The position numbers and the translations under genes were made by a program. The notes beneath the pieces were generated by a model. That model had not been told where the DNA came from. It saw only the letters and a program-made list of their open reading frames with translations, and did no database searches. A DNA stretch of 64,000 nt from Muricea muricata. Lineage: Eukaryota > Cnidaria > Anthozoa > Malacalcyonacea > Plexauridae. This document shows positions 24,501-34,007 of this stretch, one piece after another (position 1 is the stretch's first letter; each line of letters begins with the position of its first letter). The stretch lies in contig OY979716.1 in assembly GCA_963855995.1 (NCBI GenBank), positions 56,540,594 to 56,604,593 of the forward strand, given 5' to 3'.

Positions 24501-24651
24501 GTACGGACAGTCAAATATTTTACCCGAAACGGTTGTAGCTGATATCGAAGACACCGAGTTGCATAAGAGAGCTAAACATCTACGTCGTTGTAAGAACGTG
24601 TTGTGGTCACGGTGGACTACGGAATATAGCCAGATCATAGCCATCTTTTGA
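21480..24651 (+). pseudogene. BEL/Pao pol (RT-RNase H-integrase), internally deleted
   Basis: RT blocks: KIIQEQLAEGIVERV, VRIVFDASA, AHLKQAFLQV and the active site KCLYVDDIISGG near 22600. RNase H begins LHSFGDASGSG near 22925. Between them only about 60 residues remain, ending in REILRFDEIELHSF; related elements have a longer connection here with a VYDPLG-type block, so roughly 130 residues appear deleted. The integrase shows an H/C zinc region ending CYGCKRFH, then the core with VIGVDYAGPM, IYSDNGKRF and APWWGGQFERL (D,D,E). Frameshifts occur near 23340, 23900 and 24400. Coding stops at the junction with Helitron at about 24625. Confidence 0.88.
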
Positions 24652-26074
24652 GTTCTCAAATATCCACTGATCAAAAACTGGTTTAAGTTGAAACAAGTTA
24701 TTATGCTAAGACCACCAAAAGGTTCTTTTGTGCCCATAATTTGTTGCAATCGTAAGTCAAGAAAATTAAACATCCCACTGCTTACCATTGATATCTCGTC
24801 AATAAACACGACTTGCATTCTCTGTAACTGAGCTCTTATGGTGTTCAATCCATCTCTATCAAGTGTGCAATAGTTAAAACCTTTGTTTGCAGGAATCTTA
24901 AAGGCAGAATGAATTGTATTTCCTCTTATATTAAATGCAGCTTTGCCTGTTGGGGCCACTTTTACAACACTGATATCATCAGCATCATTTTCAGTTTGAG
25001 CATTCAAGTACCTTAGAAATGTTCTTTCGTCTGGATCAGATGTATTGATGAATTGAAATTCTCGAGATGATCTCCTTAAAGGGATCTGTAGAACTAAGTA
25101 GACAGCTCCTTGTGCACTTATTTCAACAGCATTTAGAAATTTATTACCAATATGCCTCACCTTGCTTGCAATATTCTTATTGCCTTCTTTTGCCTCCTCA
25201 CATGCCTTACGAAGTAACTTGCTCATTCCTCTCTGACCTTTGGTAATATATGAAAGGATGTAAACAGCACAAGCATATGGATCTAGTACGAACTGAATAT
25301 CCATGTTAGCTTGCCAAGCTTTGAGTAAATGTGGATTGTAGCAATTGATTTTAATCTCAGAGGGTGATCGCTTCAACAACAAAGTACTATGTTTAAGAGT
25401 AAGTCTTTATAGCCTTTATGTATTGCTGCTCCGTTAAATCTAATTTTTCCAGGAATTCAACAAAAGTCATGGTTTCATCTGCGTTTATCGAGTTTAACAA
25501 CGATTGTATTCATCCTAAACCTTCCTTTAGCACATCGGCAACATTTTCGTCAAGGTCACTCTCAGACAAAGGCTCTAAAATCACAGTTCTTGGCATTGGT
25601 GGTAACGGAAAATTAAATCTGCAAATAGCACGACCTTTTTTCTTACAGGTCTTAGAGTGCTTATGTCTTCGCTTAACGAGTTCGCTTAAATCGCCTGAGT
25701 CAGCTTTGCATGAAATATAGCTATCTACGAACTTAATAATATCTCCATCACAATCTCTACCATACTCAGGTGCATTTTTTATCCAGAATAGTCTGTGGAT
25801 ATGTGGAGAACCTCTTGGCTGAAATTCAACACAAAAGAAAAAGAACTTTTAATGAAGTCATGAATAAATAATTGCACCATATGTTCAAAATTTCTGGCAC
25901 ATGTGACTGGATCTTTCTGAATTAATTCAGACTTTTTCTGCCAAGTCATTTGCATAACATCATCATCAGTGCAGTATTTATTATCAATAAGACGGCCTAG
26001 GATTTTAATTGAATGAATTCATTGAGTTTCAGCTGCTGAAAATGAACAAAACCAAGTAATCCCAGCTGTCGAAT
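24629..26074 (-). pseudogene. Helitron Rep (HUH) fused by deletion to helicase
   Basis: Reading downward: a GSPHIH block near 25820 carries the HUH histidines of the rolling-circle nuclease. Next come CRFNFPLPPMPRT near 25620, and then [20 protein letters not shown] near 25270, which holds the Rep catalytic tyrosine region. The frame then runs from [13 protein letters not shown] directly into [14 protein letters not shown] and [10 protein letters not shown], a helicase segment including the Walker B box. The normal region between them, including the Walker A loop, is missing, so several hundred residues appear deleted. A frameshift near 24720 precedes IFENSKDGY at the BEL junction. A stop is seen near 25510. 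Confidence 0.85.
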
Positions 26075-27398
26075 CATTGCAAATAGATCTTTTTTACATC
26101 TTTCAAAGTATGGTGGTGAGCCGCGTAAATTTCTAAAAACTCGAATCCTTCGTCTAAATTTATCAGCTTATTGACAGAACGTTCTGACTTTAAATCGCCA
26201 GCTGTGTAAGTTTTACCTTTAGTTTTACATTTGCGTAATGATAAACTGGCACTTCTTTGAATTTGCCTGATCTGTAGTTTTTTCAGTTTGTAGAAAATAG
26301 AAAATGTTTGGCACAGACATAGCAACTCTTCTGTCTTTGCTTCGTAATTCCCACTTACATTTTGTACTATAATGAACAGGTACTTGTATTTCGCTGTTGT
26401 CAGCTTGACGTTTTCCACAATAAATTGTTGGAAAAGAAAGAAATTCAGAATCTTTGTTCATAAAAATACCAAGTGGTCTATTTCCTTCTCCTGGCGCAAA
26501 ACTTAGAATTCTATCACCATCTTGAGTAATGTCTGGTTCCTGTAATAAAGTATCCATAACACCTGAAGATCTTTCAGTTGTTTCTCACCACTCATCATCT
26601 GTATCATTGTCAATCGTATCGTTACGTGCTTCTGTTTCTACTTTATCTGCACTTGATACATTTTGTAATGTGTCATTGATATCCTCAGAAATAAATTCTG
26701 ACCATTCATCTTCATTATTAACTGTATTTGATATATAGTTATCCATTACTTGAATTCCCTCGTTTTTGAATATTTCACTGTTACGAACCAAGTATTGAGC
26801 TGCTGCTAAGACTTTTGTAGGTCTAACATTCTGAAATTGATAATGGTGTTTGTAACCAAGGCGTCGCTTCAATTTGATTGGAATAGTTACTGATTCGTCA
26901 ATTGGTCTTGGTAAAACACTAACAGTTGAATTAACATCAGCAGGTACACTAACTACATTCCCCGTAAATACTTAATTGACTTCCACTAGGCAATTCACGT
27001 ACTTGCATAAAAGGTATTTTTGACGATATCAGTTGTTCTTCAAGAGCTGTTAAATCCTTTAGAACATCAGGCTTTCCTGGGAAAGTCATTTTGTTAGCCT
27101 TTGCACAAGTTGGAACTTTGCCAGCCTTTAGGTTCGAATGACATGTACCGCATATCCACTTGGTGTCATCAATGCTTTTGAGACCAGTAACACATGAATC
27201 TAGAATTTCTCTTGAACACGATTGATATAAAGAAGCATTACATTTGGTTACGGATGATCTATACCATAGCTGGTCACAACACGTACAGATATATTCTGGT
27301 CCAACACTGATGTTCTGATGAAATAATTCTATAGCTTTAGGTAAGCTTAATACTGAAGACCTCGCACAACTAGAAGTCTCTTCTTCTACGTGCATCAA
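26074..27398 (-). pseudogene. Helitron N-terminal region (DUF6570-like)
   Basis: The piece at 26949-27398 shows YICTCCDQLWYRSSV and WICGTCHSNLKAGKVP, the Cys-rich DUF6570-type domain at the start of many Helitron proteins. It is followed by FPGKPDVLKDLTALEEQLI. Downstream pieces read VRPTKVLAAAQYLV (about 26800), DTLLQEPDITQDGDRIL (about 26530), FAPGEGNRPLGIF and ARNDTIDN. Frames change near 26950, 26580, 26400 and 26100, and an acidic linker is present. The 5' end is lost to the Penelope insertion at about 27400. Confidence 0.82.
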
Positions 27399-27404
27399 AA
27401 TTAT

Positions 27405-28148
27405 GTAGCACCAGTCAACTATTTGAAAACCAAATTCGCAAACTAAAAATGCTTATGTCCTGGAACAGCTTTCCTCATGCGGTCAGAAATTTAGTGATTT
27501 CTAAACTTAAGAACAAATTTTCTTCCAATCAATCACGCACCAACTTTTTCGACGAAAGCGACACTAGACCTAAGGTTTGGCAACATGTTCCATACCTTGG
27601 TAAACAAGGTGAAACGCTTGTGAAAAATTGTCTTAAGAAAATAGAAAGATGTGTAACTGTTCGTGTTAATTTCATTGTTATTTACAACATCAAAAAGTTT
27701 TCCTATTTCCTTCCCAACAAAGACAAAATTCCTAATCTTTCTAAATCTAATGTAGTTTATGAAGTGAAATGTCCTGGCTGCTCAGCAACGTATATTGGGA
27801 AAACTGAAAGGTGTTTACAGTCACGGATTTCCAAGCATATCAATCCGACTAAAAGTGCTATAGGGCAACATTTCCACAACTGCCAACACGTGCAATACGT
27901 TGTTAACCTACACTTTGATTTTGACAAACTTTAGAACTCAACTGACAACTACAATAACATTTCCGCTTTTATTTCAAATTTATTAATTGACAACTCTTGT
28001 ATTCTGCACACCACTAATTCTCACACACCTAATTTTCTCTTGTTGCTTGAAGCTATATATATCAAGTATCATTCACCCAGTTTAAACACTGGTCTCAAAG
28101 CTAGCAAAGAACTAAATCTTTTCTCTTAACCACACAGCCACACGTCGA
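27405..28148 (+). pseudogene. Penelope-like element, 3' end with intact-looking GIY-YIG domain (copy 3)
   Basis: The reading frame 27449-27934 covers the C-terminal part of a Penelope-like protein. It ends in VVYEVKCPGCSATYIGKTERC, QSRI and a His/Cys-containing tail (HFHNCQHVQYVVNLHF). The YIG motif is intact, unlike copy 1. The 3' UTR to about 28140 is nearly identical to the inverted 16745-16955 region. The element is 5'-truncated (no RT), as is usual for target-primed insertions. It joins Helitron on the left and the minus-strand gene fragment on the right. Confidence 0.85.
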
Positions 28149-28189
28149 GCCTGTTGTGCTTCGATAATAGAGATACAGCATCTCCGAGC

Positions 28190-29229
28190 GACTCAGCTAA
28201 AAGGCGTGGTGCTTTCTGGCTTTTTTCAACTGCCTCTCGCATTCAATCTTAACAGAATGTTGTGTCGATCTAAATACTTGTGCATCTTTCTTCTTAGCAT
28301 TCCCGTGTTTTACAGGAATGATTATTATTCCTTCCGTGTTAAAGAAGTAGTGCATAATAATGATATTTAGATTCAGTTTGTACTCTTTAATGCTTTTGAG
28401 AGTGTCGTGGACTCGGTTATATTCCTCAACTGGCATCACAAAGGTAATGTGCCAGACTAACACATTTCCATAATGTAACTGTGTTGCTTGGTGTGCTCCA
28501 CGCTTTCGAATAACTGCATAAAGACTGTCCTTTCTTGCAACCTTTGCCTTCCAGCCTTAATTGGTTCTGTAGTTGTATGTACCTCCAGTTACATGCCCAT
28601 TCCTGTCCTTAGTCATGTGAACCTCAGATGACAAAACAAGCTCAGCTTCTTTCATTTGTTTTGCTTCGTAAAATCTGACTTTGTTGTGTTTCTTGAGAAC
28701 TCCTGGTGTATCATCAGCTTCCAAATCATATGGGTGTTTCAGACTGATAAGATCTTGTTTGATGACAAAGGTAGAAGTATGCTTGATTCGGAAAGGCTTC
28801 TCCTTTATGCATTTTTCTTCTGGGATATCTTGCAATAAACAAATTCGAAAAATTTCTTCAGTGTCTGGGTTTTTCGTACCATATAAAGGAAGATTTTTGT
28901 TATCTCTGTAATACTGTTCCTCTGATTTTTTTTTCAATTGGTAATGTACTGTTACCTTCCCAATTATCGAGGTCAGCTTGGTCAGGGACAGTAAACAAAT
29001 CGCTTGCATGCTCGTCAAAATCAGATGGTTCGACTTTAACTTGGGATTGCTCACCAATGAAAAGATCAGATGGTTCAACTTTAACTTGGGATGGCTCACC
29101 GATGAAAAAGAGACGTTTTCTAGCTGAATGAGCATTTATATGTTTTCTATTAGCAATTTCTTCATCCTTTCTCGGAGTGAAATCTTTTCGTTTTGTTGAC
29201 ATATCCTTAAACACAACAACGTTATTCAA
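28190..29229 (-). pseudogene. 5' part of a transposon-related protein with tandem VKVEP motifs
   Basis: Start at 29202 (MSTKRKDFTPRKDEE) or 29229. A 15-16-residue unit containing SQVKVEPSD is repeated twice near 29020-29110. After a frameshift in a T-run near 28930 the frame reads NLPLYGTKNPDTEEIF, KHTSTFVIKQDL and YDLEADDTPGV. Then comes a TAA stop (28557-28559), after which the same frame continues with KVARKDSLYAVIRKRG and FRSTQHSVK. I recall this arrangement as the N-terminal half of a large uncharacterised family in cnidarian genomes whose C-terminal part carries a CYGC domain. That domain is present in this window at 15.5-16 kb on the same strand. Function unknown. Confidence 0.55.
29015..29110 (-). 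repeat. 45-48-bp direct repeat encoding SQVKVEPSD units
   Basis: Two adjacent copies of a sequence containing AGATGGTTCRACTTTAACTTGGGATKGCTCACC. Each encodes a VKVEP motif, which fits the consensus for SUMO attachment (hydrophobic-K-x-E); whether it is modified is unknown. Confidence 0.7.
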
Positions 29230-29329
29230 GTTACGAACAACAATTTTTCAACAGGACCACAGTAAAATTTTTTTGCTGTGTTTTTATTGGTTTTTATCTA
29301 AAAATTTTTTTCAACAAAACATAGTAGGT

Positions 29330-29629
29330 TTACAGTAAAAACCTTATCAAAATTAAGAATTTTGAAATTATTGACCCTCCAACTAATGTGACTACAAACA
29401 AAACCGGCTCAGATTTGTTTATTTTAGGTCCCTTACTTACGGAACTTGGCCCGCTACTTGTACTAGTTGACCCGCGACTTGTACTAGTTGGCCCACTACT
29501 TGTACTAGTTGACCTGCTACTTATACTAGTTGATTCCTTGCTCGGTTTGGAGTAGTTCACGTCGTTGTTTTCCCCAAATTTCATACTGCTCGTTGCTAGT
29601 TTTAGAACGTTATTATAACCGGCAACCAT
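29330..29629 (-). CDS. Ser/Thr-repeat protein with C-terminal hydrophobic segment (element A)
   Basis: 99 codons. The middle holds five or so short repeats of the type TSTSSGP/TSTSRGS, encoded by ~27-bp repeats containing GTACTAGTTG. The C-terminus is a likely membrane segment (FVVTLVGGSIISKFLILIRF). No family recognised. Its position at the end of the minus-strand gene cluster, downstream of the capsid-side genes, suggests a virion or membrane accessory protein, but that is inference. It could also be a truncated remnant. Confidence 0.5.
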   Translation of the reverse strand: MVAGYNNVLKLATSSMKFGENNDVNYSKPSKESTSISSRSTSTSSGPTSTSRGSTSTSSGPSSVSKGPKINKSEPVLFVVTLVGGSIISKFLILIRFLL

Positions 29630-29659
29630 TTCCTTTTGAATAATGACGTTAGACGGTAC

Positions 29660-30753
29660 CTAAATAATCTCAGGTGAAATAGCCGTATTCAACACAACGT
29701 TCGTATCTTTTATTGCTCGCCTCATATTTGAAATCGTTACGGTTGGATCGCTTTGGATGACGGTATTGTTTACTAGTTTCTTAAAAACTTCTTGGGTCTG
29801 TAACGACATCGCACCCCTCGCAACGATCGACCATCGGGTGCTTGCTTGTGCACCCAATACACAATAAACGTAAGACTCTACGCTTTGTTGGAATAGTAAT
29901 TGGCCTGTTTTCGTCAAACCATTGGATTTGGTTGCGATGAACAATTTATAATCCCCTAAACTTCTAATCGTCTGTGTACCACGTTTCATATACGAAATAC
30001 CTATTTGCCCCGCCGTTTTGAAACCCAGTAACCTAATTGTTCTCTTCCCGAGTGAAATTCTTTTGTCCATTTGTAAACCACGGGTTTGTTATTTAGAATG
30101 AGAGTTTCTATTTCTTGCGTTATGTATTTTGACATTTTACTTGGTTGTTGTGTAAACCTTTTCATGTGGAAGTAAAGGTGGTACCTCGCTATACTCGCAA
30201 TAATTTTCGGCCCGTGGTAAGCGAAATGTTCCGTACTTATTCCACACGAGTAAGTAGCGATGTATGCTGCAAAGAGCGAGGCTAAATAAGGATTGTCCTT
30301 ATAATCGTTTGAACCCTCGTTATTTTTTATTTCGAGTCCGGGTAAATTAGTGTCCAAAAACTATTCGTTCGTAACGTAAATTTTAAACGAATTCACGTTT
30401 AAATCCGATGGGTTCTTTACGAACGGTTGGACCGTACCGGTAGTCCCCCATATTCTTGGCAACCAGTACAACTCCCCGGAGTATAACTCTTTGAATGCGT
30501 TTGTTGTAATGCCTAGGAACTGCCCATCGCGAACTTTAAACGAAACACTCGTCCCAGTCACATCCCCACTTTTTGATAGGGTAACATTGAAGCTAAACAA
30601 TTTGATGTTAGCGTTGGGGTATTTTTTCTTGAAATCATTTTTCAAACTCTTTTTTGTTGACCTGAGATTCCTCAATGCCTTATCATAGTTCTCACCATAG
30701 TATTGTCTGTAGGACTCCTCAAACTTTTTGAAGTCTCCCTCGATTGTTGACAT
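29660..30753 (-). pseudogene. Unrecognised ~365-residue protein of element A, broken
   Basis: Starts at 30753 (leader AAATAAAG before ATG) with a charged region (FKKFEESYRQYYGENYDKAL) and runs to a TAG at 30361-30363. The same frame then continues (LPGLEIKNNEG) to about 30001, and a frameshift near 30040 leads into GFKTAGQIGISYMKRG, ending at 29660. One original gene is the simplest reading because the stop and the shift leave continuous, similarly composed sequence. No family recognised; the block with LYWLPRIWGTTGTVQPF may be a folded domain. It follows the integrase gene with no spacer. Confidence 0.55.
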
Positions 30754-30755
30754 CT

Positions 30756-31850
30756 TTATTTAATGTCCTTAATATCTTTTATTGGGACCCACGACCAGCT
30801 ATCGTACCCTAACCATTTTACCAAAGCCATTCCGTTTTTCTTCCTAAGTATTTTTTCCACCCTGTACGTATCGTCTTTTTTTTTCACGACAGATAACTCT
30901 TCTTCGTAGAATTTCCCAATGATGGGTTCTCCTTCGTGGTCCTCTAATTCGTACACGGTCGGGTTTCCTCGGAACACTTTTGACACTTTAAATATTTCCT
31001 CGGTGAAATTTGCTTCGTACCCTTTTGCAAAAACATTTTTATACTTACTAACCCTCACTGTGTCACCGGTCCTAAATTTAGGTAACGGTAAATCCCCAGT
31101 AGCCTGCCCGAATAACGTTAACCATACTAAATCCTCGTTGGTTTTATTCATGTCTTTTGGTTTCATATGGATGGTGCTGTGTTTGGTGTTGTTATAATTC
31201 TTTGTAAGGTCACCTAACACATCAACCCAATTGCATGTGCCTTTACTGTATGAGTATTTTGCCACCATTGTTTTTAACGTGCGGTTAAACCTTTTAACAA
31301 TAGCTGCTTTTTTATCTGACATTGTAGAAAAATAGTGAACGTTATAGCTTTTTAAAAGGCCTTTAACACCGGTGTTATAAAACTCTTTTCCTTCATCAAA
31401 CTGGACAACGTTAGGGTATTTTCCGAACCTTGTTTTAAAATCGTCTAATAGTTGTCAAACAGCTTTTGTGATACTTCCCGTGTCCTTCCTGTAAACGGGG
31501 ACCGTAAAAGCGTACCGGCTAAGAATTTCTACAGCCGTTAGTATCCACCGGTTCCCTTTGTTTTCCCTCGCGTACTTTCCAAAGTCAACAAGGTCCATTT
31601 GGATTTGGTTGGCAAGACCTTTTACATACGTTTTTCGAAATTTATGTTTTTTCACAATGGGTTTATACCTCGTGTACGTGTCTTGCGTTTCCAGCTACTT
31701 TTTCACAAGCCTTCTACTAATTTTTAACCCGTCACCTTTTGCTTTTTGGTATAACCTTTTGGCAGATTGGTATCCCGTTTTTGGATCGTAATATATATCC
31801 CTCAACCCTTGTTCGGTAGCAAATTCCTTATCGCTAATTTCAATAGACAT
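30756..31850 (-). pseudogene. Polinton-type integrase with C-terminal chromodomain, broken
   Basis: Retroviral-type DDE integrase that would insert the element's DNA. Start at 31850 in an AATAAATG context. The frame is continuous except for in-frame stops at 31695-31697 (TAG) and 31455-31457 (TGA). Catalytic aspartates are visible in IQMDLVDFGKY (about 31610) and VVQFDEGKEF (about 31390). The glutamate normally found in the ERFNRT block is lysine here (AAIVKRFNRTLKT, about 31295). The chromodomain is at the end (YRVEKILRKKNGMALVKWLG, about 30800-30850). The missing glutamate and two stops argue against activity. Neighbours are packed within a few bases on both sides. Confidence 0.85.
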
Positions 31851-31858
31851 TTATTTAA

Positions 31859-32515
31859 TTAACTTATATACAAATCGAGTAACAAGCTCATATCGACTTT
31901 ATCATTAATGTTCGTATCGACGTCGAATAATATCCTGTTAAATTGGCCGTTGGTAATTATAACGCTACTATTGATACCTTTAAACATTGTAACCATTGAA
32001 TTTAAAAGCTGGTCCGATGGTACCGGGAGCGAAGCTAACGCATAACTCCAGTGCCCGTCCGTATCAATGTTCCCAGCCGTGTTTACGATATTACAATTAA
32101 TATTTATATACCTGAGTCCTTTGTTTACATCTACCACGCCAGGTGAAGTTTTCCACGTCCTGCTGTTTGCGATTTCGTTCTCGGGGAATCCTAATAATTC
32201 CCCAAAATTTTTAAGGTTTAAATTTTGTGTTCCCGAATAGATCCTACATGTGTTATTGTGTTTGTTAGCTTCCAATTTTACCGATTGCTCCCCGAGTTTT
32301 TCCTCTATCATATCGAATGTCCAGTAACCTTCTTCGAAGGGGACCTTTGTTGCCCCATGCATAACGTGGTCATTCTTACCGGTGATGACGTTCTTGTAAT
32401 TCCAATAGACAGCTGCATTCTTTAACGTCATTTTAGACCCCGTAGGTTTTATTATACAAGTATCGAAACGGAGTTCTTTTACGTTATTTTCAATAAAGAC
32501 GTTTATTTTACTCAT
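31859..32515 (-). CDS. Putative penton-like or minor capsid protein (element A)
   Basis: 218 intact codons starting in an AATAAATG context. It has long predicted beta-rich stretches (WTFDMIEEKLGEQSVKL; HWSYALASLPVPSDQLLNSM) and ends in FDVDTNINDKVDMSLLLDLYI. Size, composition and position beside the other capsid-side genes fit the single-jelly-roll penton or a minor capsid protein of Polinton-type elements; the assignment is by resemblance from memory. This is the longest undisturbed gene among the capsid set in A, with 8 bases to the integrase start. Confidence 0.55.
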   Translation of the reverse strand: MSKINVFIENNVKELRFDTCIIKPTGSKMTLKNAAVYWNYKNVITGKNDHVMHGATKVPFEEGYWTFDMIEEKLGEQSVKLEANKHNNTCRIYSGTQNLNLKNFGELLGFPENEIANSRTWKTSPGVVDVNKGLRYININCNIVNTAGNIDTDGHWSYALASLPVPSDQLLNSMVTMFKGINSSVIITNGQFNRILFDVDTNINDKVDMSLLLDLYIS

Positions 32516-32525
32516 TTATTTTTAA

Positions 32526-33296
32526 CTAGAGTTTTAATAACCGTTTAAACGAAAAATACGTTTCTTTCGTAAAGTTCATAGTATTGTTATTATCAGGTTG
32601 AAAAACAAAATATATAGCATTACCAAGAATGTGGTCGGTACTTCTTGACACCAAATCCTGCATGACAAATTCGTATGTTTTCCTGTTTTCGTAATCTAAC
32701 GAAAGTGAAATTTCTTGCCCGTAAATACGCGTACCCTGGTTTGAAAACGAACCTTTAATACGTACCCTTTTACCAGTACCCCTGTGGAATAACCCACTCT
32801 GTACATCGTCATGGGCAATCTTATTTTCATAACTCCAACTCCAGTACTTATATTTGGTCGATGCATTGTACCCAGACCCACCACAATCACCCCACAACAT
32901 TACATCGTACCCCCTAGAAGTCGTTAAAACAACATCCACTACGTAATTGTAAACACCGTTTGGAAGTTTTGGTTGGACGGAAAAATTTATTTGGTAACTA
33001 CTACCTACTTTTGAAAAGTCTAAAGCCTTGGTACTACGCCCGTTTTCAGGCGAGTAGACCATATTGTCCTGTTTAAGTATATCAACGTTACCTGGTTTCC
33101 CTTTAAATCTTTTTCGTCGGTCGGAAGTGAATAAAATGCACTTAAATCTAATTTTCTATCGCTGTGTAAGCCCCTAAGAAATGAATCAAGTATCATTGTA
33201 TTCCTCAGATAAAGAGCTTTCGATTGAGGGGTTAATATTATTGTCAAACGCTATACTTGCAAATATATTTAAGATTTGATTGAAACTTACCGTCAT
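32526..33296 (-). pseudogene. Unrecognised beta-rich capsid-side protein of element A, frameshifted
   Basis: Best start is 33296 (GTAAATGACG context), giving a short N-terminal segment. Frameshifts near 33190 and 33060 then lead into the main frame that ends at 32526. The main part contains GSFSNQGTRIYGQEISL, DYENRKTYEFVMQDLV and DHILGNAIYFVFQPD, a pattern of alternating strands. It may be a receptor-facing or penton-associated protein; no firm family. Gap of 10 bases to the next gene. Confidence 0.5.
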
Positions 33297-34007
33297 TTAC
33301 TTGAGTTATGGGAAAATTACATTGATTCTGTGAAACATCTTCCAATGGTTATTAGCTAGGAATAAGGCTTATATTCAAGCGCTTTTGTCCTGAAAATTTC
33401 GTTTCAATACGCCAAATAGAAGCTTATTTACAAGCATTTTTATGTCGGGAATTTCGCTCTTGACCTTTGCTCTACCAAATTTGGATTATATTTGGTTATG
33501 CAATAGACAGAATCACGTGAAATACATGCTATATGGGGTAAATTGTTCGATAGAATCGATTGCCGGTGTGTTTGAGTGTCTAGGGGTCATTGTTCGTATA
33601 GTTTGGGGTCACAAAAAATTTTACTTCCGGTTTTCTTGCTACAGTGGAATGCGTCTTTGTTCTCAGCGAATTGTGTCCGTATAGTTACAAAATATAGATC
33701 ACTAAAAAGAGCTTTTCAAGGCGATTCTGCTGGTACAATTGCCAAGAAGTAAACCCTAGAAGAAGCGGAGATATTTTCAATCAAAGGTGACTGTTTACAA
33801 TGTATGTTAATTGACAATGCAATTTACAACATTTTACTACAATATATCATATTTCATATATCTAAACGGCTATAAATCGGCTTTATTGCACTGTATAAAA
33901 AATCTGAAAAGATATTCTAATAGATCTTTATATGCTGATTCCATTGGTGGTACTCGTTTTCTTTTGTGTTGCATAAAAGCTGAGCTATACCACGGCAAAG
34001 TCATCGT
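33297..34007. other. Noncoding gap inside element A
   Basis: About 700 bases without a supported gene, unlike the tight packing on both sides. It contains TTTGGGGTCACAAAAAATTTTACTTCCGG near 33600 but no terminal repeats that would define an insertion. It could be an eroded insertion or a regulatory region. Confidence 0.4.

Larger units (their letters stand above)
19861..24628 (+). mobile_element. BEL/Pao LTR retrotransposon nested in the Helitron
   Basis: Contains gag (DUF1759-like), zinc knuckles, aspartic protease, RT, RNase H and integrase in BEL/Pao order on the plus strand. The right part is missing: integrase reading stops at about 24625, and Helitron sequence resumes at once without polypurine tract or LTR. 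The element therefore lost its 3' end together with some Helitron sequence. A primer-binding-site candidate exists at the left. Confidence 0.85.
19428..27400 (-). mobile_element. Helitron (DUF6570-Rep-PIF1 helicase), interrupted and internally deleted
   Basis: Rolling-circle transposon on the minus strand in two pieces: 24629-27400 (N-terminal domain, Rep, helicase middle) and 19428 to about 19850 (helicase C-terminus). A BEL/Pao element lies between them. The 5' end is cut by a Penelope fragment at about 27405. Termini (5' TC, 3' CTRR) were not identified. Confidence 0.85.
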
